Shown one piece after another: positions 12,401 to 24,400 of a stretch of 64,000 nucleotides of DNA; position 1 is the stretch's first letter; each line of letters starts with the position of its first letter. Both the position numbers and the translations under genes were made by a program. The DNA is from Corbicula japonica (Eukaryota > Mollusca > Bivalvia > Venerida > Cyrenidae), in the NCBI GenBank assembly GCA_038501625.1, contig JAZAYU010000081.1, positions 1,302,001 through 1,366,000 of the forward strand, written 5' to 3'. Below the pieces are notes generated by a model, which was not told the origin of the DNA, ran no database searches, and saw nothing but the letters and a program-made list of their open reading frames with translations.

Positions 12401-15400
12401 CACTTCATATATATAACTTTTATGACTTGGGCTAACAGTGCAGATCTAGATCTATGCCATTTAATCAGAATCTACATTGTTGACTTGAAATTCATTGGGT
12501 TAATGTTGATCAAGAGGCAAACAGTGCAGATACAGATCAGACTTGTGCCCAAGGTTATTAAACTGAGCATGGAAACCAGTCTCAAATCTCAAGCATCTGA
12601 TTGGCTGAAATGGCGACCAGTCGCCATTTCAGCCAATCAGATGCTTGAGATTTGAGACTGGTTTCCAAACTCAGTTTTATAACCTTCAACCATGGATGTA
12701 GCTGATCTGGATCTACACGGGTCTCTCATGTAAAAAAGGCATATATATGGAGTAAAGGGTTAATTTCCATTTGCTGAAGAAATTTATTACTTAAAGCTTT
12801 ATTTTGATGAGATAATTTATTTTCCTGAGACTTGAGAATCTTCAAAGAAATAAATTAAAATATTTGTTGTCTTGTTTTAAAATTACTTGTAATCAAGTTT
12901 AGAAATGTTTATTGGCATGTTGTTCAAATTAATGCTGATTGATGTGTATTGTTATTTAAAAAAAAGTTAGTGAGCAAGTACAATGTTTTAATGAGGGCTA
13001 GTTTTTGCAATCATGTATTGTAAACCATTTTTGTCTTGTGTGACGTGTCCCGAAATTTAATTGGACATCATCAAATTTTCAGGGGTAATATATGCGTTAA
13101 ACAATGCTGTGCGAAACCGACTGCTGCAAAGCTTTCCTTATTCTTAGGTGCCTAAATCTCATACTCAAAAATAATACTGTTAAAATCAATTTTACACAAT
13201 CTTTATTCATAGAATATTTATCAGCCTTTACACAAATTTATTGAACAATATGACAAAATAACAAAATGAACAATGGTCAATAATAAATAACATCACACAT
13301 TACTCATTGACAACTGACAAGAATCACATCACTCTGGTACAACAAGCAAAAAAATGTTCGGGGTTAGCTTTGGCATGCCTGTCAAGAGCACTTTGTTGAA
13401 AGTTTGTGCTGCCGCTAGTTGCAAACATGTTTTTCTTTTCACCATTTCTACACAAAGTTCAGAACATTGCCATGATTCCATCACTGTTTGGTTCATGCGT
13501 GAGCCATGCAAATTCTGTTAGCCAATTTGAGTTAAACTTTCTCACAACTTTTTTAGAAGCACTTGAGAGACCTTCAGTCGAATCATCTGCTTTTTTTCTT
13601 TTTACGGGAGCACCGGACAAACTCTCGGAATTGGATTTTGCGTCAACATCCGAATAATCAACAGTCGCTATCGACTGCCAAACATGAATTGAAATAAGCT
13701 GGTCTGAACCATTTTTATATGCCCATTTGAAAAACGGGACGTATTATGGGAACACCTGCGGCGGGCGGTTGGGTTGGCGGGCGGGTGGTGTCCACAGGGT
13801 TTCCGCTCTCTAAGTCAAAGAGTTTTTGTCCTGTCTTTATCAAACTTGGTGAATATGTTGGTGTGCATAATGTCTCGACCAAGTTCTATAACCAGCCAAA
13901 TCCCCCCAGGAGATCCTGAATTATGGCCCTTGAATGTCCAAAATAAGGGTTTACGCTCTCTAAGTCAAAGAGTTTTCATCCGGTCTTTATCAAACTTGGT
14001 GAATATGTTGGTGGGCATAATATCTCGACCAAGTTCTATAACCAGCCAAATCCCCCAGGCACTCCTGAATTATGGCCCTTGAATTGTCCAAAATTACTGT
14101 TTCCGCTCTCTAAGTCAAAGAGTTTTCTTCCGGTCTTTATCGAACTTGGTGAATATGTTGGTGGGCATAATATCTCGACCAAGTTCTATAACAAGCCAAA
14201 TCCCCCAGGCACTCCTGAATTATGGCCCTTGAATTGTCCAAAAACTGAATTAGCGGTATCTGCTCTCCAAGTCGAATAATTTTCATCGGATCGTTAAGCA
14301 ACTTTGATGATCAGCATTTTGACGGGCGTATTTTGTGTCAGTTTGGCACTCTTGTTCGGGATGCATTGACCTTGATTTCCGAGGAATTTTAAAACCTCAT
14401 ACTTCGAAATTCAGTTGCAAAGTTACACAGCTTCTATAAATTTGTACAATTACGATCTCAAAGACAAAAGATCCATTTACTGTTCACGCCGTTATCGGAA
14501 AACGTTTGATGATTTAACTGCCGATAATCCTTTCATTACTCAACAAATTTGATTAAACAAATTGACCTTTCATGTTTCTATAATTGTCCCATAATCAGCA
14601 ATCATAATATACAGGCGCGCGTGAATTATCGATAATTTGTTTACACAGCAATTAACCTTCTAACCACTGGTGTGTTGTAACGTTTCAGTAAGCGAGACTG
14701 AATATTGGTAAATCAGCATTTACGATTGGCCGGTTGTGATTGCGTTAGGCAGGCTTTCGATGTTATTTTTGGTTTGATTGACGCACAGGTCGAATTCGCC
14801 TCGGGTCATGATGACGCATGCTTTAGATTTACGACGAGTCAATTTGGCGTATTTTATAAATCTCCCGGGTCAAAACCCGAGCTTCCGGGTCAAATGGAAC
14901 CCAGATGTCTCACCTAATTGTTGAACTTCTTGAGAGTTTGGTAAATCCATAACAGCTGGCACATACATGAGATCTGATCTGGATCAACACTGTTCCCTTC
15001 TGATCAGAAATAATCTTATCCATCTAAAAGTGAATATTGCAGATCCCGATCAGATGGCATGGATGTGCTGGTTAATTTGAATCTACACTGGTTACCGGTA
15101 GGTTATCAGACATATCCTGTGGAGTAAAGGGTTGAACTTAGAGGCAGTTTTCATAGTGGTTGTAATACAAATCCTCTGAAAAATATTGATAAACACTAAA
15201 GAATTGAATGAATATTTGATGTTTCACTTGGGTATGGAAAACAATTAGGTTGTTGAAGGGCTTCATGATTACATTAAACAATCCAAATGTTGTTCATACC
15301 TAAATGAAAACCATCAAATATTGATTCAATTTATTTTAATGATGAATACAAATAGTTAGCTTATATTTGGTCTCTGTAGGTAAAGATAATGACAATCAAA

Positions 15401-18400
15401 CACCCACATTGACATATGAGTCTTTTTATGCGAAGATGCTATTTGATGCTACCCAGGTGCTGACTCCTGTCAGAGATAATATCCAGAGGGTCATCAGGGT
15501 GTCTTTAATCATTCTTTAATCATTAAATTGTCTTCAGTACTAATACACCATATTAAGAGTTGTGTCATTATTAACATTGTAATATCAACTACTAATCAAC
15601 ATCAACATTTTTTTCTTTTTCTTTTCTCTTCAGAGTGGTAAAATAGCCAAGCATCTAGACCTTGTCTCTCATCAGATTCGTGAGAGGCTTGATGAGATCA
15701 AGCGCCATGAAATGAATCGTCTTCGTATGCTTGCTAAAGAAAAAATGAAGCAGATGAATGGTATGACGGTTTTAGGTTCACTCGCATATTTTGGAGGTAT
15801 GAAAGTAACAGCAGTCGTGAGTACCAGAGTGTGGGCACTTTGAAGTGAATTATCTCCCTTGAATACTCACCCAGTAGCTGCTGTGACTGTCTCACTCTCT
15901 AAAACTGAAGAGCACAGAAACTGCTTTTAAATTCTTGTGTTTTGTAATGCACATAACCTCTCACCAAGTATCTGGGAAAAAAAATTCTCACTCCAGTGAT
16001 GTTTCTTTTAATTTTTATTAACCAGGTTTTCTTTAGAAAAATCCTGGTTATAAGATTGGGTATGTCGTTGGGCGGGCGGACGGGCGGATGGGCGGGCGTA
16101 AACATTTTGTTAAGTTTTTTGTGAAAGTTGCATTTTTCTCAGTAACCATTTAAGATATAACTTTAAAATTTAACATAGTTGTCTGACATCTCAATACCAA
16201 TTATCAGGACAAGTTTCATAATCCCTGACTATATTTTGACAAAGTTATGCCCCTTTTTCACTTAGAAATTTTGTTAAGTTTTTTTGAAAGTTGTGTTTTT
16301 CTCAGTAACCGTTTAAGACACAACTTTGAAACTTAACATAGTTGTCTGACATCACAATACCAATAATCAGGACAAGTTTCATAATCCCTGGCTGTATTTT
16401 GACAAAGTTATGCCTTTTTCACTTAGAAATTTTGTTAAGTTTTTTGTGAAAGTTGTGTTTTTCTCAGTAACCGTTTAAGATACAACTTTGAAACTTAACA
16501 TAGTTGTCTGACATCACAATACCAATAATCAGTACAAGTTTCATAATCCCTGACTTTATTTTGACAAAGTTATGCCCCTTTTTACCTTAGAAATTTTAAG
16601 TTTTTTGTGAAAGTTGTCTTTTTCTCAGGTACCATTCAAGATATAGCTTTGAAACTTAACATTATTGTTTGACATTACAGTACCAATTATCAGGTCAAGT
16701 TTCAAAACCCCTGACTGTGTTTTGCCAAAGTTATGCCCCTTTTTGACTTTTTTTGAGATTTTTTTGTTAAGTATTTTGTAAATGTTATCTGTTGATGCCA
16801 AAATGCCTGTTGACACTTAGCTTGGTTTGTTGGTAGCTTATATCAAAAGGCAGCTTAATATTGCTACCCAGGTGTCTGTGATAAAGGTCAAGGTCACTGT
16901 TACTAAAAATAGATATTCAGCTTACCCTCAATATCTTGAGTTTGCTTTTACCGATTGATGCCAAACTTGGTATATGAGTAGCTGATATCAAAAGGCAGCT
17001 TGGGATTGCTACCCAGGTGTCTCTGATCTGGGTTAAGGTCACTGTTGCTAAAAATAGAAATTCAGTTTTCCCTCAATAACTTGAGTTTGCTTTGGTATAT
17101 TGACGCCAAACTTAGTGTTGGTATCTTATATCAAGATGCAGCTTGAGATTGCTAACCAGGTGTCTGTGATAAAGCTGAAGGTCACTGTTGCTAAAAATAG
17201 AAATTCAGTTTCTGCTCAATAGCTTGAGTTTGCTTTGGCCTATTGGCACCAAACTTGGTTTATGGGTAGGTTATATCAAGACACTACTTGGGATTACTAC
17301 CCAGGTGTCTATGATAAAGGTCAAGGTCACTGTTGCTAAAAATTGAAATTCAGGTTTCTCCTTATTACTTGGGTTAGCTGTGATCTATTGACACCAAACT
17401 TTCTTTGGGTAGCTTATACCAAGACGCAACTCTGAAGTATGTGATCAAGATCAAGGTCACTGTTGCTAAAATAGAAGTTCAGTTTCTTCATACCAGATAT
17501 TTTCTTTACAAAAGTATAAGTATTAAATGCAAAACCTGGTTTTCGGTGTGTGGCGACATTTTTTCTTGTTTGAAAGTTTATAATTGTACATCTTTTAAGT
17601 CTTTCTTGAGCACAGAAACGTTATACAGGCTTTAACAAATAGTCGTCGCAGTTATTCTAAAATGTATGCACATTATAGAACATTTTGGCAGAGCATAATA
17701 CATGACCAATGGAAATACTACAACACATCCAGGTTTTTTTTCCTTATATAACAGACGCCTAAATAATGCGTTGTCCCCAGGCAAAATAGGTAACTTTATT
17801 TCCCCTTTCCAAGATGAAAATTTCCCCACTTTAATCAAATTTCCCCATCAAAAATAGACAAAAAAGACAATTTAAATACAAAAATAATCTGTTTTGCAGC
17901 TCACAAACTTCACTAGTGTTAATGAATTGTTAAAATCATGTCATTCTCTATTTTGTTAAAACTAAAATTTGCTGGGCAAGTTTTTAACATTTCACCAGTA
18001 TCGCCCATACCAGACAAGACCAATTTCAAGATATCTGTAGTGATGATAGACTCTTGCACAGAAAAGTCTTGACTCTTGCACAGCAAAGTCTTGGCTCTTG
18101 TACAGCAGTCCGGTCAGTAAGATGGTCTGGTGAAAAGTTGCCAGGCATTTTTTACAGGGGTTAAATTTTTTGAGAATCCTTTGAAATTGAAATACATGTA
18201 CCAATAGTTCTTTGGCAATTACTGGCATTGGCAATAACTGGCATGCAAGTCCCCAATGACATGTTTGTTAGGCAAATTGTTAGGCCATTTGACAGGCAAT
18301 GTCATGTACTAGTAAAACATGTTGGCAACATAAAAAACTGGATTTTTAACAGTTATCCATCATGGAAATGTCATTTGTAAATATTATGAAGAACAAATGT

Positions 18401-21400
18401 TTTGTTTGCTTGTTTTAATGTATAATTTTTAGATCTGCATTTCCCTAAGATTTGATAAAAGAGATTAATAATTTTCCCCAAAACTGGAAAAAAATGTGCA
18501 AATTTTCCCCTCTTGACAGGCTAGGGCCTCATCCCCGATCCCTAAAAAAACCCTGATATCCCATGGTCTATATGGATTATCTGATTTGTTATCAAAAATC
18601 AGAGGTATCTTAGTAAAGTGCTTCTAAACTGAAGAAAAACAAATTTATGCAAAGTTTTTGTATGACATTTTAGAATAATGTCTTTTTTAGAATAAAGGTG
18701 AAGAAGTGTAAAATATTTAAATTTTCTAATACAGCCTGTGCAACACAGTTCAAGTTTCCCATTTACTAATTTATTAACACAATTCTAAGATGGTAATTTC
18801 TAAAACATTAGCAATAAATATTTGAAATTAGCAACATTAGTTATCTGTAATATTGCCCCATTGAAATGTGTCCTCATTTACCAATTAAATATACTGAGAA
18901 ACAAATCTAAAATGGGATCTTTTGGTTTTAAAATTTATAAGTTTTAAAAATTAGAAAATTTATAACAGAAATTTTACTCCTAATAGTAGACCTTTGGAAT
19001 AATTTCTGGTTTAAATCTTGATGAGGTAAGTAGAAATCCACATTAATCCCTAAGGTGTTTGGAAACTGATGCAGTACACTTAGTTTTGCTTAAGATATTT
19101 AATATATGATTTATTTTTTGTAGAATAGAAAATAATATCATTTTCCATAAAGAATTCTGAAAATTTGTTATAAGCAATTTTCCAAATTTTTTGCAAGAAG
19201 TCTAAAAACATTTTGCCAAATGATATATCTATTGTTTCTTTAAAATAAATTCAGAGTAAGTGATTGAAGCAAATTTTCAGAAGTATATTTTAAATTCTTT
19301 TTGGTAAATTGTATTGGTTTTTTTTATAAGGTAGATTTTTTAGTTTATAACGGCACATAGTCATGTAAAGACCTCTTTTGTTAGGGTTAAATGAAATAAT
19401 ACATCAAAATTTCTTTTAGTATAATTAACCCTTTACTGCACAGAACACAGACACAGCTTTTATCACATGGACATCCAGTGTCGGTCTCAAGATTATAAAA
19501 CACGGATTGGAAACCAATCTCAAATCTTAAGCATCTGATAGGCTGAAATGGCGACTGGCAATCAGATCCTTGAGAATTGAGACTGGTTTCCATTCTCAGT
19601 TTTATAACCTTGGGCATTGGTCTAATGAGTGATAGCCGACACAAGCTGTCTGATCTTGATCTTTACTGGTAGCTTCTTGGTCTGAAAGAAACAGATGAGT
19701 TTAAAAGTGTATGGTGTAATGAATAAAAGAGAATAGTGTAGATCCTGATCAGATGGCATAGATGTGCCAGCTTTTACAGATTTACACTGTTCACCCATGG
19801 AAGAACAGGTCTGAAGGTTATAAAGCTGAGATTGGAAACCAGTCTCAAACCTCAAGCATCTGATTGGCTGAAATGGCGACTGGTCGCCATTTCAGCCAAT
19901 CAGATGCTTGAGATTTGAGACTGGTTTCCATGCTCAGTTTTATAACCTTGGCCACTGCAATATACCATGGAGTAAAGGGTTAAACTTACATGGCTTATTA
20001 AGTATTATGATGTTTTAAATATAACAATAACAATACATTGGAGAATCATCATAAAATATGTTTATAAGAAAATAAAAGATTAATATGATGTTTTCCATAA
20101 GTAACAACAGCAGAAAAGATGAAATATTTCACTAAACTTATTTTCTCATAATATTTTTTTATGAAATTAACAGGATTGTGTACAATTATTAAATTTAAAT
20201 GAAATTCAGGTTTTACATGTTAATTTATTTGTATATGACTTAAGTGCAGTAAACTGGATTGTGTAATATGACTTTAAATTTATTTGTATGAATTGAAGGT
20301 ATTCAAAGAATGGACGAGGGATATCTTCACCACGTTGATGTTCAGAACCCTCATTCGTTTGAATCTAAAGATCTGGAGAAACTCATAAGAAAGGTAGGTA
20401 TTTGCTGGATACCATTTTTTTGCCTGGTTAAAATATACCTAACCTCAAAGGATATTTTGTGTTCCGAGTGATTGTCGTTGCATCTCGTGATACAGATCGC
20501 CTGTAAATAAGCTGAAAGTGACCAAACTTGGCACAAGAGCTCTGTTAAGCCTTTATCTATAGCTCTACTGACATACTGGCCAGAAATGGCCCCCTAAACA
20601 GGTGTTTGTGGATCAGAGCTTTGTTTTCCATTCTTTATCAGGGAAATACAGTCTCCATCCATTCTTAATTCATGCTCTTATTACTGGAAAAATCATGCTA
20701 TGTTTTCCCAAAATGAAGGTTGCTGGGCCCCTTACTCTATAAGTAAAAAAAAAACTTATAACATTTTAACAGGTATATAAGAATAAGAGAATATCCACAG
20801 ATGTTAGGCTTTCAAAATGTTAATTCCCTTCTTTGATAAATGAATACACTCTTCCATTAAGACAGGAGTTTAAAGTTTTGATTTTTTTTCAAAGCTATGT
20901 TTTTTTGGATTGTTTCATTATGGGGTATGTAAATAAAGACTTTCTGTACAAGAGATTGACCTGAAACCCTTTCCTCTATAGATACAGCTTTTCTTCTGTG
21001 GGGGAACAGTTTAGATACAGATCAGCCGGCACATTCATGCCATCTAATCAGGATATAAACTGTTGACTTTTTAAATTCATTAGGTTATTTCTGACCGAGA
21101 TATCAACATTTAAGATCCAGATCTGATGAAATTGCTGTGGCAGCTGATCTGGATCTAAATTGTGTAACCCTGTTATAAAAGGGTTAAAATGTTAAATTCT
21201 ATTTAGGCTAATTCCTACTTGGATGTTTTTGAAGTTAAGCATGAATACATAATGAAGACTCGATGTGTTTGATATGTTGCTGGCCATTCGTGACTTAGAT
21301 ACTTTCCCTGAATAGTATGCTTAACTAGGAGATTTTCTGCACAGACATAACCATTAGGCCTTAAAACGTATTAAAATACCTTCTAGGCAACTTATGACTT

Positions 21401-24400
21401 GGATGAGATTGATAAGAAACGACGCGGAGAGTTCAAGACCTACGAGATGGAAAAAGAGCATCAGCGGCGGGAGGAGCTGAAAAATCTGGATGAAGAGAAA
21501 AGGAAGGCTCGTGAGGAGGAATACCAGAGAATGAAGAAACGACATGAAGATCATCCTAAAATGCACCATCCTGTATGTTTATTTTTCATTGTTCTGGGTA
21601 GTGATTTGTAAAAACATCCAGGTTTGGATGCAAGGTTTTCAGAAAGGGGAACTTCTGGATAATTTCAAAGTTTCTGACCATAATTCTCTTTAAAAATCAA
21701 ATATTGCTGCCCCAAATTAGAGGTTTGAGCAACCCTACTGAACCCCATCTGTAACTACCCCAGACAACATCTTTATTTAAATTAAGACAATTTATTTTAT
21801 TTTAAAATATTTTCTATGTATCCAAAATATGTTTAATACTTGAAACTCTGACCCAGTTAAAATGAATTGTTTCTATTACTGGTCTTTTCAAAACAACTTT
21901 GCATGTACACAAGATATTCAGTCCTTTACTCCATGGGATATGGCTTTTATCCCATGGGCAAATGGGTGTAAATCGAGATCCATGCCATCTGATCCAGATC
22001 TACACTGTTTCACTTTTGATTCATTAGGTTAAGATATAACTGATGCAATACAATAATGTTTTGTACTTTACATTAAAAACAACAATATGATAAATATTAA
22101 AGGATTAAAGGAATTATTTTACAGAGGCTGCATTGACAAAAATTAATGTTTTTTGTTGTTTCTTGGGGGGGGGGGGGGGGGGGGGGGGGGCACTGGTGAA
22201 TGGTAGTCTCAGTTTGTTATACTTGGATGTACAAGTGACATTAACGTTCTGTCCAATAACTTGATGTAATTGACAAATTTAGTGAATGGTGTGTGTGAAT
22301 ACTGCAATGAGACACTGTTACTAATTACATAACTATGTCTTCAATGCAATTTTCATGCACATTAAGGGATTTGCCTAGACAGTCATAAAAGTTTTGTTAA
22401 TTTTGGGAAGAATTAGTTTTTCATTTTTAACTACTTTGCGGCAAATAAAGATTGCACAAATGCAGCAAATTACCATTTAGTGCTTTTATTAGTTTGTACA
22501 AGTTATTTTTAGTATTCACTAATTGTCACAAAGTATACCAGTTGTTTAAATTTGCTAAATGGCTACACAATGAAATATTCAAAGGATAAATTAAATCATT
22601 TTCACTTGGCTGTTGATATGGGCTGATAGTTCTCTCAATATTATCAATGTCTGATATCTAGGAAGTCAGTTATAACAATATAGATCCAGGTCAGCCAGCA
22701 CATCTTTTTCAGAAATAACCTTATGAATCTAAATTAACTCTTTCCTCCATATATATGTATCTTTACACATATGTGACCAGTTTAGATCCAGATCAGCTGG
22801 CACATCTGTGCCATCAGATCACGATCTGCACTTGTGGCATTTTGGTCAGAATTTACCTAACGAATCAAAAGGCGAACAGTTTAGATCCTGATCAGATCAC
22901 ACAGATGTGCCAACTGATCTGGATCTGCACTGTTCGCCTATGCAATAAAGGTATATCTTTGGAGGAAAGGGTTAGTAACAGTGAATCTATACAGTTCACT
23001 CATGCGATAAAAGGTGTTTGTATGTAGTATAGGGTTAATATGACAATTATCTTGCCGCCCAAGAATGAATATTTTATAGGACCTCAGAATTACAACATCT
23101 TTCTGCAGTTCAGCAGTTTCAAGTTTCAGTAGCTAAGTTTCTCATATGAGATATTTTTATGCATGCTTTTGAATTAATACTTGTTGCATGATTTAGAAAA
23201 ACATTCCAGTAACACTTGCTAATATATCTTGTTCGTTTTATTAACACTTGACATGTATACATTATGCAATAAGCTTCTTTGAAGTTGGGCCATTCATTGA
23301 ATTTGTCATCCTTTTGAACAAAGGCCATACATAGGGATCACTTTGTCCGTCCTTCTGTCACAAAACTTAATGTTGGCTGTAACTTTGCCAGTTATTAATA
23401 TTTTTCATCAAAGTATATTGCATGTGACAACTGGGTTGTGATGATGCCAAAATCTTGAGGTCAAGGTCACATTTGACAGTTATGGCCTTTTTTGTTCTTG
23501 TAAATGACAAAATATCGGAGGGTGACACAAATGATCAAATAAACTTTCCTTAGGTTATACATAGGGATGATTTGTATGCTGCAGGTCTCCACTGGTCTAG
23601 GCAGTCTGGTCTGGGGGAGGATTTGTATGATACAGGTCTCCACTGGTCTAGGCAGTCTGGTCTGGGGGAGGATTTGTATGATACAGGTCTCCACTGGTCT
23701 AGGCAGTCTGGTCTGGGGGAGGATTTGTATGCTGCAGGTCTCCACTGGTCTAAGCAGTCTGGTCTGGGTCTACTCAGGTTGCAATTAGGTCATAGCTAGG
23801 ATTATAATGGTGGGGGGAGTGACATGTATAAGATATCTGAGAAGAAAATCCAGACAGTATAAAAACTCTTAATGATAGATATTAGTACCATGGTTACCAA
23901 GTTTTGACTAATTATTTTGTTCATCTGTGATTGTCCATTTGTCATAAACTTATGTTTATTAACATTTTTAGTTGTATGATCACAAAATTTGCTCTAAATA
24001 TTTACTTGATGTTATCTGTTATGAGCAGTCAAAAACTAAGGTTACACACACAATGTTAACACAATAAGGGCAAACATTCATCTGATTCTCATCAAATTTG
24101 CTCAAACTATATGGATGCTGATATCTTGGATGGGTTCAAAATGGGATCTTAGGGTTAAAGACTTAACTCGCTATATCAATGTTCAAAACTGGGTCATTTA
24201 GATAAAACATACTAAGTCACTAGATCAGATTATAGTTAAACCTTGTTGCCTTGTTCTGAGTTCTGAGCACATTATTGTAGGATGATAATTGTTTAGGCTG
24301 AAATTCTTCAGGAGAACAAGGTCTACATCAAAGTTCAGTCATCTGGGGTTAAATACATTGTCGATAGTGCCAATCCAAGAAAGGCAACTTTTTTCTCCAG

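Larger units (their letters stand above)
11874..15633 (+). other. Nucleobindin intron 3
   Basis: Holds a family-A fragment (12127-12193), a nested A/B pair (12392-12763), a 150-bp tandem block (13725-14290) and a family-A copy (14949-15135). An open stretch near 13406-13657 resembles no known protein. Confidence 0.8.
19425..19983. mobile_element. Family-A MITE carrying two family-B insertions
   Basis: TTAACCCTTTACTGCACAG to GGAGTAAAGGGTTAA. The 559-bp length is explained by two palindromes inside it (19484-19616 and 19812-19952), leaving an A body close to the usual size. Confidence 0.92.
15761..20298 (+). other. Nucleobindin intron 4
   Basis: Holds the inverted-repeat-bounded tandem element at 16020-17541, a short 3-copy repeat at 18045-18108, and the doubly nested A/B complex at 19425-19983. 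Sequence at 17730-18555 is bounded by weakly similar 'CAGG(G)TTTTTTT' ends that may mark another degraded transposon. Confidence 0.8.

Noticed and set aside
13774..14279. Reading frames of 102 and 66 codons with repeated peptides
   Set aside because: They follow the 150-bp tandem period, which is a multiple of three. There is no splice or start context and no similarity to a protein.
17729..18557. Possible transposon with CAGG(G)TTTTTTT ends
   Set aside because: The end similarity is mostly a T run and no target duplication is visible; too weak to list as an element.
23467..23799. Repetitive peptides on both strands
   Set aside because: Produced by a 51-bp tandem repeat that keeps frames open; not a gene.
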